A stretch of 64,000 nucleotides of DNA, taken from the NCBI GenBank assembly GCA_017562135.1, contig QEYB01001430.1, forward strand, positions 124,001-188,000. Reading direction: 5' to 3'. Positions 23,401-33,900 of the stretch are shown here, piece after piece. Source of the stretch: Dipylidium caninum (Eukaryota; Platyhelminthes; Cestoda; Cyclophyllidea; Dipylidiidae). The notes under the pieces are model-generated. The model did not search any database and was not told the origin of the DNA. It saw only the letters and a program-made list of their open reading frames with translations. Within the stretch, counting starts at the first letter, position 1. Each line of letters opens with the position of its first letter. The translations under genes and the position numbers were made by a program.

Positions 23401-25685
23401 TCCACTTGAGGGGCTGCTCAATTTGCTATCATCTCCCGGTGTTGTTGTTTGCGAAGCTCTTCTGACACCTGCGCGGTCCTTTTTGACGCAAAACTGCAAT
23501 TAACCCGGCACAAATGACACCCACCCTCTCACAGGCCTTTTTTGAGGCATCGCTCCCCACTTCTGTCATTTCCCCCGAGGAGGGTTGCCGAGGTTGCAGA
23601 GTCAATTTGACTTGTCAGAAGGTGTAGCATTTCTTCTACCCCCTCGATGAGTCGAGATTTCACCCACCGAATTGCGTCCGCATTCCTCCGCACTCCTTTC
23701 GTCCTCTTTAGTCTCCACCCTCGCCCCTCCATTCCCTGCCACCTTTTCCTTTTGCCTCGAGGAGAACGAGAACGAGGAGGAGGAGGAGGAGGAGGAGTGT
23801 TAGGGCACGTAGGCAGTGTCTACTTTGAGGGTTAAGTCACTCTCACGTCAATCGCCTCCTACATGCAAGTCTCTGAGACGCTTCGCACCTTCTTCCCCCT
23901 CTTTTGCGACCGTTTTTTGACCTTTCCAGCCAGAAGTCTAATGACGACTTTTGCGATTTGCCAAGCTTTGAGGTTGGGAAGGTTCACCTCGCTTCACTAA
24001 AATTGAAACTGCGTAGCCACACTTCGTGACACATAAAACTCCTGGCACATAAAACCCATGCAGCCTTATTTGGACTGGCCTCCAAGGGCTTTTCTCCTCG
24101 GCAACCCTAAAAACGAGTCCCTCTGGCTGTCAGTGGCCGCGAGCACGACACTCTCGGACACTCTTTTGTAATCTCTTCCCCTTCCGCCCTTCAAATTTCG
24201 CCTGCAAAGGCGATCAGGTGATGTCGCGCCTTCGACACCTCACCCCGTCCGCATTGGATGCAGAACTGCGTTTGCTGGCGCCTTCCAGGGAGGAGTTGAT
24301 CGAGGCCTTCGCAGCCATGGACCCTGGTGCCGGTGGTGAGGCCGCCTCTCTTTCGGCGAACCCCTACGCCCGTCTCTCCGCCTTCCTCCGTCTCCTTCTC
24401 AACAGGTATAATCATTTTACGCTTTGCTTTCTACAAATGCCAACTCTCCACGCTTAACGGGTGGTTTTGCTGCTTGAACGACAGATTTCGAAATTCGAGC
24501 TGCCATCCGCCTTTTATCCCTTTTACTGAGGAAGAATTCGAGCTTAGTTGTCGCCTCGGTGGCGGGTGCACACAGTCGTGTCGACTCTGTCGCATCCCTC
24601 GGAGTTTCCCGTAGTACTTCGCGTATCGCGCGCTCCTCGATGAGTGCCTTTTTCCCCGACTTTCTGTGATCTGCTCTTTCTCTCTCCCTCTCTCTCTTGG
24701 CCTGCGAGTTGGGCATTAACATTAACTCACAAGCCTCAAAGGTGACTTTCGAGTGTCCTTCAACTTGAGGGCAGGCTTAACCGACTTTCCCCCCGCCTCC
24801 AATCTTCCTTCGGGGTTGGAAATGCTCCCTAATTATTTGTCTCAACCCGTTTCCTCTGTCTCACTGAATTTCCCTTGATGAATAGACGCTGTTGGAGGGG
24901 ATGTCAGTGACAACATCTCCTCTTCGACCACTTATTCTCTCTCCATGCACACAAAAGGTAGTTGGTCACCCCTGTGCCATTGAATCGCATCCTGGTGGAC
25001 ATTTCTTTTGTCCACTTGGCATCTCCGAAGGTTACTCTTCTCCCAACCTCCCCTAGTAAAAGTTGGTGATGAGTGCAAGTGCGCCATCCTTTTAGAATGC
25101 ACAAAATACTCTCAAAATCCCTTTTTCGAGAGATTAGTTATGCGATTGGGTAAGTGGGAGTTGTTTCTGTCCCCAGCCCTCGCCTCCTCATCGGTTTGGA
25201 CCGCCCAACGCTGTCACTTGTGTTCCTTCTTCAGTCATTGTGTGACCACCAACGCTTTGGAGCTGTCAGTTGCTCACTCCACAACAACCGTTAATTCGTG
25301 GACACAAGGCTTTTCCACCTTTTTCCTGGTTGCCAACTGACATGAAAGTGGTCGTCATCCTCCACAGTCCATTTGGAGGACAGTCTGTTGACCTGGATTC
25401 ATTTACTCCTTTTTGGTTTTTTTTTCTGACCCTTTAACCCTATGATAAGTCTTGGAAATTCAACAAAAACACAGCGCCTACCCCCACAGATTGTCGTGGT
25501 CGGGGTCGGGGTCGCGGTCTCTCGACCCTCGGCACCACAACCCGCGCGCTCCTGGTGACGGGTTCCGGGTTAGATTTTCGAGTACTTTTCCGAACTCACG
25601 TGTCTTGTCCTATTTCTTTGGCTTTCCTTTGGACCTCTTCCTGCCTCGATTTTCCCACCTCCACCTAATTTCCGCTTTATGCATC

Positions 25686-25718
<33 letters not shown>

Positions 25719-28700
25719 TGTGTGTGTATGCGGAGAATCTGCCCGTCGCGTCGAGGTGCAGAAGGCCTCATTTTGGTTAAAAGGTCGAGGACCATGCCTG
25801 TCAGGTTAACGCCTATTTGGCTGGTTTTCTCTGCATCTGCAGCCTCCTTTGCACCGCTTCCCTCGTAACCTTTTGGCCGACATGCCGTGAGTCGTTCCCC
25901 CTCGTCACTCTCTTCTCTTTCTCCGGCTCTGGAGGCCTGTCACTTTGCCTCCATCGCATCGCGTTTTTTCCCCTCCCCCCTCGTTGCACCTTGCGGTGGG
26001 GGTGGGGGTGGGGGGCGGAGTTGTAACCCTGCTGGTCCGTTGACGGAAACGACGTGAACGAGATGTCCTGACATTGAGATGACAGTTAAAACCGGCTGGT
26101 TATGTGCATTACCTAAAACAACACCCGCTGCCATTTTTTCTCCCACTTCTGCCCCTCACCGCACTGGCTGCAACGACTCTGCTTTCCCCGTAAAGACGTT
26201 GGCTAATAGAAATTGTGGATAGGCTTAAGTGGCCTGCCAAACGCCAGTCGTACGGTCGCTCGGGATGATTTGACTCTGGTGGGCTGGAGGGCTGGAGGAG
26301 GCGGGGAGCGAGAAATACTTCCCCGTAAAACAATTTGTGGAGCGAAGAAGTCGTTTTAAGGCTGCCTCCTACACTTGAGCAAATTGGCCACGTCCCCTTC
26401 TTACAAGATGACAAATTCTGATTTCGTTTGGTCCTCATCATTTTCACCCAGCCTTCCTTCCACAAACTCCAGTAGTTCCTCTCCTCTCACCATTGAAAAC
26501 CCCCTTTTCCTCTCTAAACGGTCTAATCATACGCAGTTTCTCTTTTTGGAGGGTTTGCCGACCACCGGTTTAATTCTCTTTTTCGGCCTGTTGCTCCACG
26601 CGCGTGTGCCTAAGGCATTAAAGCTTTTTAAACTTCCCGTTGGAGCCTCTTAAAAGGTGCCGTCGTCGTCGTAGTCGTCGAAAGGACCCAGAACAGACGT
26701 GGTAGACAAGGGGCAGACGGATCTTTCGACTTCTCGATGTGTCCGCTGGGCGGCGCAGTGAGATGGGCGAGATCGAAAAAGAAAATCTGACTGCTGACAG
26801 TGCCTTTGGACGGGCTGAGGGTGGTCTGTGTCCCACCGCGATGCGCCCAGCCTCTTAAACCCTTCGCAAAGTCGCTCTCACCGCCAAGGAGACCACAGCT
26901 TGGATATTTTATTGTTCACTATGGCGCCAATTGCCATTAACTTTTATGTCTAATTCAAATGCTGCTCGAGAACTATAAAAGTGTAATCAGCGTCAGGCCA
27001 AGAACACTCTACATCCACTTTATGGCTTTTAACTCAACCAATCTTCTGCGATACATGATTAGATCCCAACCGCCAGTCAGTTTATTAAAGCGATTTGCAG
27101 GCTCTGCTACGTCCCGCCCCGTTCCTCGCCGTTCACTCCGTTTTTTCTCCAAGTCTAATCCCGTTCTGGTGTCGAACTCCCCTTTTTCAAACGTGTGGCT
27201 GCAGCCGATGTGCTCTTTTTCGCCTCTATCTCGGGTTGAGGAGGCACCCCCCTGCTCCCCCTCTTCCTCCCCTCCTCGCTTAACGATTCGGTTTAATCCG
27301 GTCTGGCGTCACGAATCCGCAGCCCCTTTTCCTTAGCCTCCCGTGACAGTTACGGCTCCGCGAGGTCCTCTCCGGGCTGCTTGGGTCCCGGAGGCGGGGC
27401 GAGGCCACTGACGTTGCCTTGTTTGGATGGCGGTGGGTGGTGGAGAGGAGACCCGTTAAGAAAGTCCACGCTCTCTGCCCCAACTCTCTTTTTTTGCTCA
27501 GCTCGCATAAACTGCTCCTGTTTCGCGCGATCACGAGGGGAGATAATACTGCGCGGCTGCTTTTTTTGCTCGATTTATTACTAAATTCCCCTATCCAGTT
27601 AATGCACAGATCAAAGGGAAGTCTTTTTGCAGTGGATTGCCCTCTTGCCTGTCCACTTTTTATCCACCAAATGTCCAATCCACTCGAGGTTCTCCTCGCC
27701 TCGCCTTGCCCCCCCCCCTGAGGGTGGGAGGACTCGTTGCCGTGCGCTCTCGGCCCCCTTTTCCTTTTCCACTCGTGTTGCCTCGATGTGAGGGCTGCCA
27801 ACAGGATCGACATACCATTCGCCGCTGCACTTTCCAACTGGCAACTGTTTGGCCACCGTCAGTCTCTCTTTTGGAGCCATTTGGACCCCTCAAGTGAGGT
27901 GCATTCGCACATGCCATCTGGTGCCCACAGCTCTGGGCGACTTGCCTCATTTTCGGGATTCCTCTGGGTCACCGCGTGTGGATTTGCGATTCGCCTACGT
28001 GGGCGCGTTTTTCACTGACTTTCACTTTGTTGGCGAGTTTCTGAGAGCGCCTCTCCTCCGGAACGAAGGTGCAGAAGCGATTGGTCGAGTACTAGTCGGT
28101 GTTTCCACAAACCTCCCCGCTCGGCCGGTGCCTCTCGCCTCCTTGGCGTCCGTGTGCCGGTGGGTGCTTGATTTGAGGGGGAGGGGGAGGCGGGCACTGT
28201 CCTCTCCTCGAAATCTCCAGGCCCAGAGTTTGCCCGTGACAGTTTGAGCATTGGAGCGCCTAATTTTACTGAAACCATTTGAGTACGTTTGTACATTACT
28301 TCGTTCCCCGTTATCTCCACCAATTGAGTCAACGAAGGTGAGCTCTCCCGCGTCCCAAGTCCTCACCACTTAACTTTTATGGTTTTGCTGTGAACACACA
28401 GTTCGGCTTGTCTCCTACCCTCTCAATTTCTCGTCAACTCGAACGAGATTGTAGTCATCACGGCGATGGGGAGTGGATTCCGGCCCCTGGGCCAAGTGGC
28501 CTCCTGTTCACTTGCCTCACTTTACCCTTGATTGTTTGAAGATAAGACCGTCCGATGAAGTGGGCTTGCTATCGTCCCCATTCGACCATCCTCTGTCCGA
28601 CGACTTGCAGCGCTCCTTCATCGTCCCCAGTAAAAGTAGCTGCTCCTCTCTCCGACCTGACAATTGTCTTGCTCGAATTACAGCCCAGCGAGTGTTTGCA

Positions 28701-30941
28701 AGAGAATTCACTAGCTCCGAGGGCGGTTGGCGAATCGGCGCTAGCCCCTTCGGGGGGGTCGGACATCTTGTAATTACTGGGTGGGTATTTGAAATGTGAG
28801 GTAGTCTCTTTCACAGATTGAAGCGGCCTTTTTAATTCAGCACACTGGAAACTCATGCCTTCTTGCCCACCCCGCCCCCCCTCTCCTCCTCCTCCCCCGT
28901 CGCCCGCTGAATTGTTCAGCCCTCCCACGCAGAAACAGATTAGCCCTCATCTCAGCGGACTGGGCCATTTTTTGACTCTCAGGAACCCTCCTTGTGAGAA
29001 GCAGTGGCGATTAGTGGCTCATTCAAGTCGCTCGCTCCCTCGCCTGCTCCACTCGCCCCACTGCTTATTCGTGTTTTCTAGGCAACGTGATTTGGCAAAA
29101 TTGCTCCTATTATTGTTTGGGCTGTGGAGGTTTTGCTGCTCTTATGGCCGAGGCGGGGTGGTGGCCGAAGACAGCGCCAATCAGGTCGCTCTAATGCACG
29201 TAGGTCTTGACAACAATTAGTTCTGCTATCTTAGTAAAAAATCAGCCCCAATGGTAATTACCATTCATTTGTTAGTAAAGCAGCCAGTCTGCAGCCACAC
29301 CAGTGGACGAGGAGGAGTGGTTTCAGCGGCTTTTACCGCTCCGACTGTCTAATTTCATCACTCTCCCCTCCGCCCCCCTCCTCCTCACCGACTCCCGAGC
29401 AGGTTGACAGTGCCACGATGAAACAGGCAAGTAACTACGCGGTTGCCTTCAATCTTGATTAGCAGGTCACCTACTTAGTTGACCGGTGGAGGAAGAGGCA
29501 CCGAGCGCGCCGCCACGAGTCCACCGGCGATCGGAGTAAGGCACAAGGGACGTTTTCGAGAGATTCACACCGGACGGAGGCTCGTACGACCGCGCATTAC
29601 TGTCATCCTCCTGCTCACACTAAAATGCCTTTTGCGAGCAGAATTTCTCCTCCTCCCCCCGCTCCATCCTCCGTCTTCTCAAATTATCGTCAAAATTGCG
29701 AGAAGAGTTGTGCCTATTTTTCCTCCTCCCGGCCAATCATAGCTGCTCGATGTGTGGCCTTCTCCCCTTTCCAACGAAGAAGACGTGTTGGCAGTAGGTG
29801 TGACCGTAAAGCCCAGTCATCCGCGACCACGATTTCCTCCCGTACAAAAGGGAGGAGGAGGAGGTGGTGGTGGTGGTGACGTATCGTTGGCCAATCACTT
29901 TTATGGGCGTTGTGGGAAAAGGGCTGCGAACGCGAGTGTTTTGGGCTTTCCGGTGGCGAGTGTCTGCAGGTAGCATCGCCCAACCATTTACTCACGCCTT
30001 AAAAGGTCGGTTTAACAGAGACGAACGACCCATTCCTTGCATGGAACTGGGGTCAGGAGGGCGCCACTCCTGCCTCGTGTGCGGTCGGGACGGAGGCAGA
30101 AGGGCACGAGGCTAATTGGCGCTGGCTTTCAGTTGGGCTGCCGCATGCATGCCACAATTCTCTGCGCAATTCTGAGGGCCTTCTTTCATGCGGTGTAGGG
30201 AAACCTTGCGTAAAAGGGGTTTTCCAGTTCCCACCCTCGAGGGCGGCCTTCCTCCCATTGGCTTCGCTTGCGCCGATTTACGCAATAAATATCCGCCTGA
30301 GTTTATCTTCGCAAAAATCTGGACGAATGCAGCCTCTCTCCAAAGCTTCCCGATTCCTGGCCTTCGCGTCACTCTCTGGCCTCGGGCTCTCCTTCCGTTC
30401 CGCAGAATTCCCCTTCTTTTTTACCGCTCGGAGTCCCTTCGTCTGCGAAATTATAATCGAGGCTTCATGCCAACGGTCGCTTCTCCTCCCCAACGAAACT
30501 CGGCCTTAAGTCGAGCCACTTTGTAGTCTCTGCCCTTGGCGACGCACGTAAAGCGGGGGTGTTTGATTCCTTGTCAAGTAACTTGAGATATCATCCTACA
30601 GATTTCGTCGCAACCTCGACATCGACCTCGCTACAGCCTGTCTGGAGAGTCTACTCCGCTTCCATGGCGACCTGATCGCTCGACCACCCAAAGCTCCTGC
30701 CTCGACCCAGGCCGGCTTTGACCTCGACGCCCACTCCGCCTCCTCTTTCGGTCTGGGCGACATGGTCGCTGCGGAGGTCGTCCGCTACAACGCGTATCTG
30801 GACGCCGGTCGGCCGCTCGAGCTGATGGAGGCGGTGTTGGAGGCGAAACGCGTCTCCCACGCCGTCCTCGACATGCAGGTCTCGCGATCCATCGCCCTGA
30901 TCGACTTTGTCCGTAATGCCACTACCGCCCTGCAAATGTAA
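14494..30941 (+). CDS. WDR36: WDR36/UTP21, WD40-repeat subunit of the small-subunit processome; complete, 16 exons
   Basis: Nucleolar protein of the UTP-B module, needed for pre-18S rRNA processing. Exons: 14494-14637, 14700-14727, 14762-14983, 15018-15338, 16009-16166, 16201-16269, 16401-16549, 17244-17553, 17633-17750, 18555-18720, 18786-18897, 18977-19059, 19791-20090, 22624-23027, 24210-24405 and 30602-30941. All phases agree; 3,120 nt give 1,039 residues (human WDR36 about 950). Landmarks match the family in order: FRPYRGLGLISADIPFVVKY at the N-terminus, DKLLLGSLQGPLQLW, VSNGADN, FSTYNERYDRSMGRA, CGHFVIIGYSSGDVVKFN, LLITVGDSEVKFWNF, LLATTHAACLGVYLW with LKPLPADF. An acidic linker (about residues 703-727) and the Utp21 C-terminal domain (about 735-1039) follow. 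Introns 2, 3 and 5 are each exactly 34 nt and exon 2 is a 28-nt micro-exon. Introns lengthen towards the 3' end (last intron 6,196 nt). Confidence 0.94.
20091..22623 (+). other. WDR36 intron 13 (2,533 nt)
   Basis: Starts GTGAGT and ends TTGTTAG. Pyrimidine-rich on the coding strand, with a (CT)n tract at 21514-21530. The ORFs in it are short and unsupported; no nested gene seen. Confidence 0.8.
21514..21530. repeat. (CT)n microsatellite in WDR36 intron 13
   Basis: About eight perfect CT dinucleotides. Confidence 0.9.
22624..23027 (+). CDS. WDR36: WDR36 exon 14: start of the Utp21 C-terminal domain
   Basis: Enters in phase from exon 13 (CA|A = Gln) and leaves with donor GTGAGT at 23028 after DET. 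The helix with LQDKLATLSGLPSSFF and LDAIKKRN matches the WDR36 segment NEQLVTLSLLPESRW and LDVIKKKN. PQLPFFLPAIE matches APFFIPTIP. A basic KRKRRNR cluster (about residue 825) could be a nuclear or nucleolar localisation signal. The frame stays open to a TAA at 23102-23104, but the conserved continuation is in exon 15, so the donor at 23028 is preferred. Confidence 0.88.
23028..24209 (+). other. WDR36 intron 14 (1,182 nt)
   Basis: GT-AG intron, pyrimidine-rich on the + strand, with an AGG repeat at 23775-23797. No gene seen in it. Confidence 0.75.
23775..23797. repeat. (GAG)n microsatellite in WDR36 intron 14
   Basis: About eight perfect GAG/AGG triplets. Confidence 0.9.
24210..24405 (+). 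CDS. WDR36: WDR36 exon 15: Utp21 domain
   Basis: Acceptor TGCAAAG ends at 24209; the donor GTATAA starts at 24406. The peptide VMSRLRHLTPSALDAELRLL corresponds to the WDR36 segment around ALNLLKESGPSGIETELRSL. It continues to YARLSAFLRLLLNR, matching the helix before the final exon. Phase 1 in, phase 2 out, consistent with exons 14 and 16. Confidence 0.88.
24406..30601 (+). other. WDR36 last intron (6,196 nt)
   Basis: GTATAA donor, CCTACAG acceptor. Strongly C/T-rich on the coding strand over most of its length, with a compound (TC)n(TG)n microsatellite at 25685-25727. I looked for a nested gene on both strands and found no family motif or paired splice signals. The many ORFs of 60-185 codons overlap one another in opposite frames. 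Confidence 0.75.
25685..25727. repeat. Compound (TC)n(TG)n microsatellite
   Basis: About eight TC dinucleotides followed directly by about eleven TG dinucleotides, in the last WDR36 intron. Confidence 0.95.
30602..30941 (+). CDS. WDR36: WDR36 exon 16: C-terminal end of the Utp21 domain
   Basis: Joins exon 15 as AG|A (Arg) and reads RFRRNLDIDLATACLESLLRF..., then a segment ending in SRSIALIDFVRNATTALQM, with TAA at 30939-30941. It corresponds to the helical end of WDR36 (DFELAQAYLALFLKLH ... LFNQSMCILNYLK). It is 6.2 kb away from the preceding exon, so it could easily be missed or called as a separate gene. Confidence 0.9.
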
Positions 30942-30950
30942 GATGATGTC

Positions 30951-30956
30951 AATAAA
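30951..30956 (+). promoter_or_regulatory. Polyadenylation signal AATAAA of WDR36
   Basis: Canonical hexamer only 9 nt after the stop codon, followed by a GT-rich stretch and an A-rich segment. This implies a 3'UTR of a few tens of bases. Confidence 0.7.
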
Positions 30957-33900
30957 GTCTTTGTGAGTGAAAATATAAAAAAAGAAGAAGATGAAAAACG
31001 CTGCCTCGTTTGTTCTTGCACCGCTAAGTACTACACTCCACCACCGGTCGAAGCAATTATGAGTCCAGACGGCCGTCACAGGCCTTTTTTTTGTCGAAGG
31101 CCACTCCACGCTTGTATTTCGGTGTCTCGAGAGGAGTCTCCCCTCGCGACCGCCGGGTGGAGTGCGGGGGCGGGCAAAACGGCGCCTTCCGTCGCCAAGG
31201 TCTCCCTCATTAGAACGCTCGACTTCCATTTCACCTGCCATTTCGCCTAGAGGGTTCGACGGAACCGACGGGACGAAAAAGGCGGCAGGCGCAGTTCTCC
31301 CCGACCCACTTTACACCAAAAGCAAAGAGACAAACTTTACTTCCCCCCTCCCCAATCTTGTTGAATACTGCTTTTGCTAGCGAACGAACGAAAATGGCAT
31401 CTCTGTGCGGGAGGTGAGGTGCTTTTGCCTCTGAAGGCGATGAACAGGTTCGCCCGCCCCGCACTCCGCTGATGGTTGCGAAGGCACAAAAATTCCCCTT
31501 TTTTCATGTCCGCGATCTGGTCACTCTGGGGGCGAGCGTTGGTCCCAAAGTGCCTGCACCGTTCTGCACCTCGGGTGTGCCGACACTCTTTTCTTACCAA
31601 AGACTTTTTAAACTTTTTTTGCCTGGAGGAGCCCAAATTCCAGGCCAAACGTGTAAGAGGGTGGCCACTCGACGCCAAATTCGAATGGCCGCCGATCTGT
31701 CTGACGCGACGTCGGGACCCGAGGGTGGGGCGCTCTGCCGCGACTCCGGCCACAACCCGGACGCGGGTGTGGCGCGCACACGCGCCGGTCTCCTCGTCTT
31801 CCACCCTCATTTTGTGCCTCACCAACATCACCGACTGTCCGGGGGCAAATCGCGTGTGCGGGAAGCTTACTCTTCAGCCATCTGAGCTTGGATTTGCGGA
31901 GCAGGGGGTGGGGGGAGGGGGGCGATGGGGGCGAACGACTTGGTCTGCTAGGTCAGTGGGGCGAGAGGCTCTTTTCGAAAGGGGCAGTGCAGTTCGGTCT
32001 TGTCCGAGATTAAAATCCTAGGCGGAGGCTCGGCCCCGTTGACGCCGAAGTGGGAGAGTCGTCCTCCCTGTTGGCTGCCTCCGTCCAGTCTAGTCCTCGG
32101 CGGAAGAGCGGGTCCCCCCCCCCGCGATGCGTTCTCCTCATTGATAAGTGAGGAAGGCGGGGGGGGGGTGAAGCTTCGCCAACACTTGCCAGGAGGCGGT
32201 TGGCAGCTGGCATCGTCTACTGCGGCCTCTCGGTGTGATTGCCGGGCTTGGGACTTTGCCGAGCAACACGCCACTCGCCGCCCCGCGAACTGGGTCCAGT
32301 CGTGGTGAGGCATCGAGACTGTCGGCGAGAGACCTGAAGCGCTCGACTCTTCGGAGCGACTCCGAGTGGTGCCTCGTCGTCGCCCGGTGACGTGGCCGCC
32401 TTCTTTCTTCAGTGCGGCGCTCTCCCCTCGGACGACAATAAATAAACACTTGAACCGCGAGTGACGCGGACAGTTGAGTTAAATGGGCAAGTGGAAGCCG
32501 AAGACACTAAACTCACCCAGCAGAGGGGGAAGAAATGGGAGGACAACGGGTCGAGGACGCTGGAAATGCCTCAGGAAGTCGAACCACCCAGTTTGCGTGT
32601 CCGACTGCCCCCCCCCCTCCCCCCGCGGACGGCTCCACTCGGCTCATCCACGTTTGCGTTGGACGTCGCGCGGACCTCAGTGGCACCTCCGGCGGAGCGG
32701 TGAAGTGGCTTTCATGCCGTCTGGGCGCTGCCGTCCTCGCCGTCCTTCCGCAGGGGGCGAGCCGTGGCCGGGCGGGGTGGAGAACGTCCCCGAGGCTGTC
32801 AAATACGGCATTTCGCCATCGAGTGTGGCTGGTTTGAGCGAAGCGCTTCCGCTCATTCGGCGCTGATCGGCCCACCAACGCTGGCGTCTCTTCTTCTCTC
32901 CGTCCCCGCCTGCCTCGTGCTCTTTGGGGTGTCCGCCGCCGTCCCTTGAGCCGAGTTGGCCGGTCTTGAGCACCCTGCGGGGCGGCTTCTTCCGGAGGAG
33001 GAGGGCGGACGCGTTGACGGGCGAGAGCCGGTGCCTTCCCGAGGGTTGGAACGCCAATCTCACGCACTTCCGTCTTCGTAGCCACCCCAACTGGGCGCCA
33101 GGGTCTGCACAATCATGTTTGCGTTGTTTGGTGCTGGTCCAACAGTCGTCACACTTTAACGCCACCGCGAGCAAATGCCGCATCTCGCTGTGACTGACGT
33201 TTCGTCTCCGACTTCCGGTGCGGGTCGCCAGCGCGGAACAGGTGCCGTGGAGCGACAGACTCGTCGTCCAGTGAGTCATCTGGCCTCCGCCTCCGTGGCG
33301 GAATGTCCGAAAACCGCCGTCCGCGCCCTCCCGGCTGAGGTAACGACAGCGGTGTTGCGAAAATACGCTCAGAACCCGCACGATCAACATCTGCGCCGCC
33401 TGGTAGCGAGGGCATATCGCCGTGACCCTCTCCCCGCCTCGCCGGAGCCTCTTCCTCGGGCCAACTCTCCTCCTCTCGAGTGTGATTTCCTGTATCTGAC
33501 ACCGCAGAGGTTCACGACTTCGCCGAGGGAGACGTGTAGCTGGAGAGTTGTGAACGCGGCCGAGTCGTAGACTCGCCTCGGACGGAGAAGCGGGTTTCCC
33601 GCGGGGATGCGGACGATGGTGAGGGCAGCGGCGCGTCCAATTCCCTTGCATTCAGCTGCCTTCCTCGCCTCCACGAGGCGGTAGACGCGATTCCAGCTTG
33701 CCTTGACCGACTACGAACGGTCTGTGAATGCGCTATCGGCTGTCCGGCGTCCACGGCGGTGGCAGGCGACCTCGCCGGTCTGCTAGTCCCGTCGCCCACG
33801 TCCTTGTTGAGGGAACTGCATGGAAAAGTCCTCGGGCAGAACAATTTAATTGTGGTCCATGGGATGAGGGGAATGATGCGCGCGAGAGACGCCGCGATTC

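Noticed and set aside
28797..28816. let-7-like seed TGAGGTAGT
   Set aside because: Only nine bases match; the rest of the mature sequence and a hairpin are absent.
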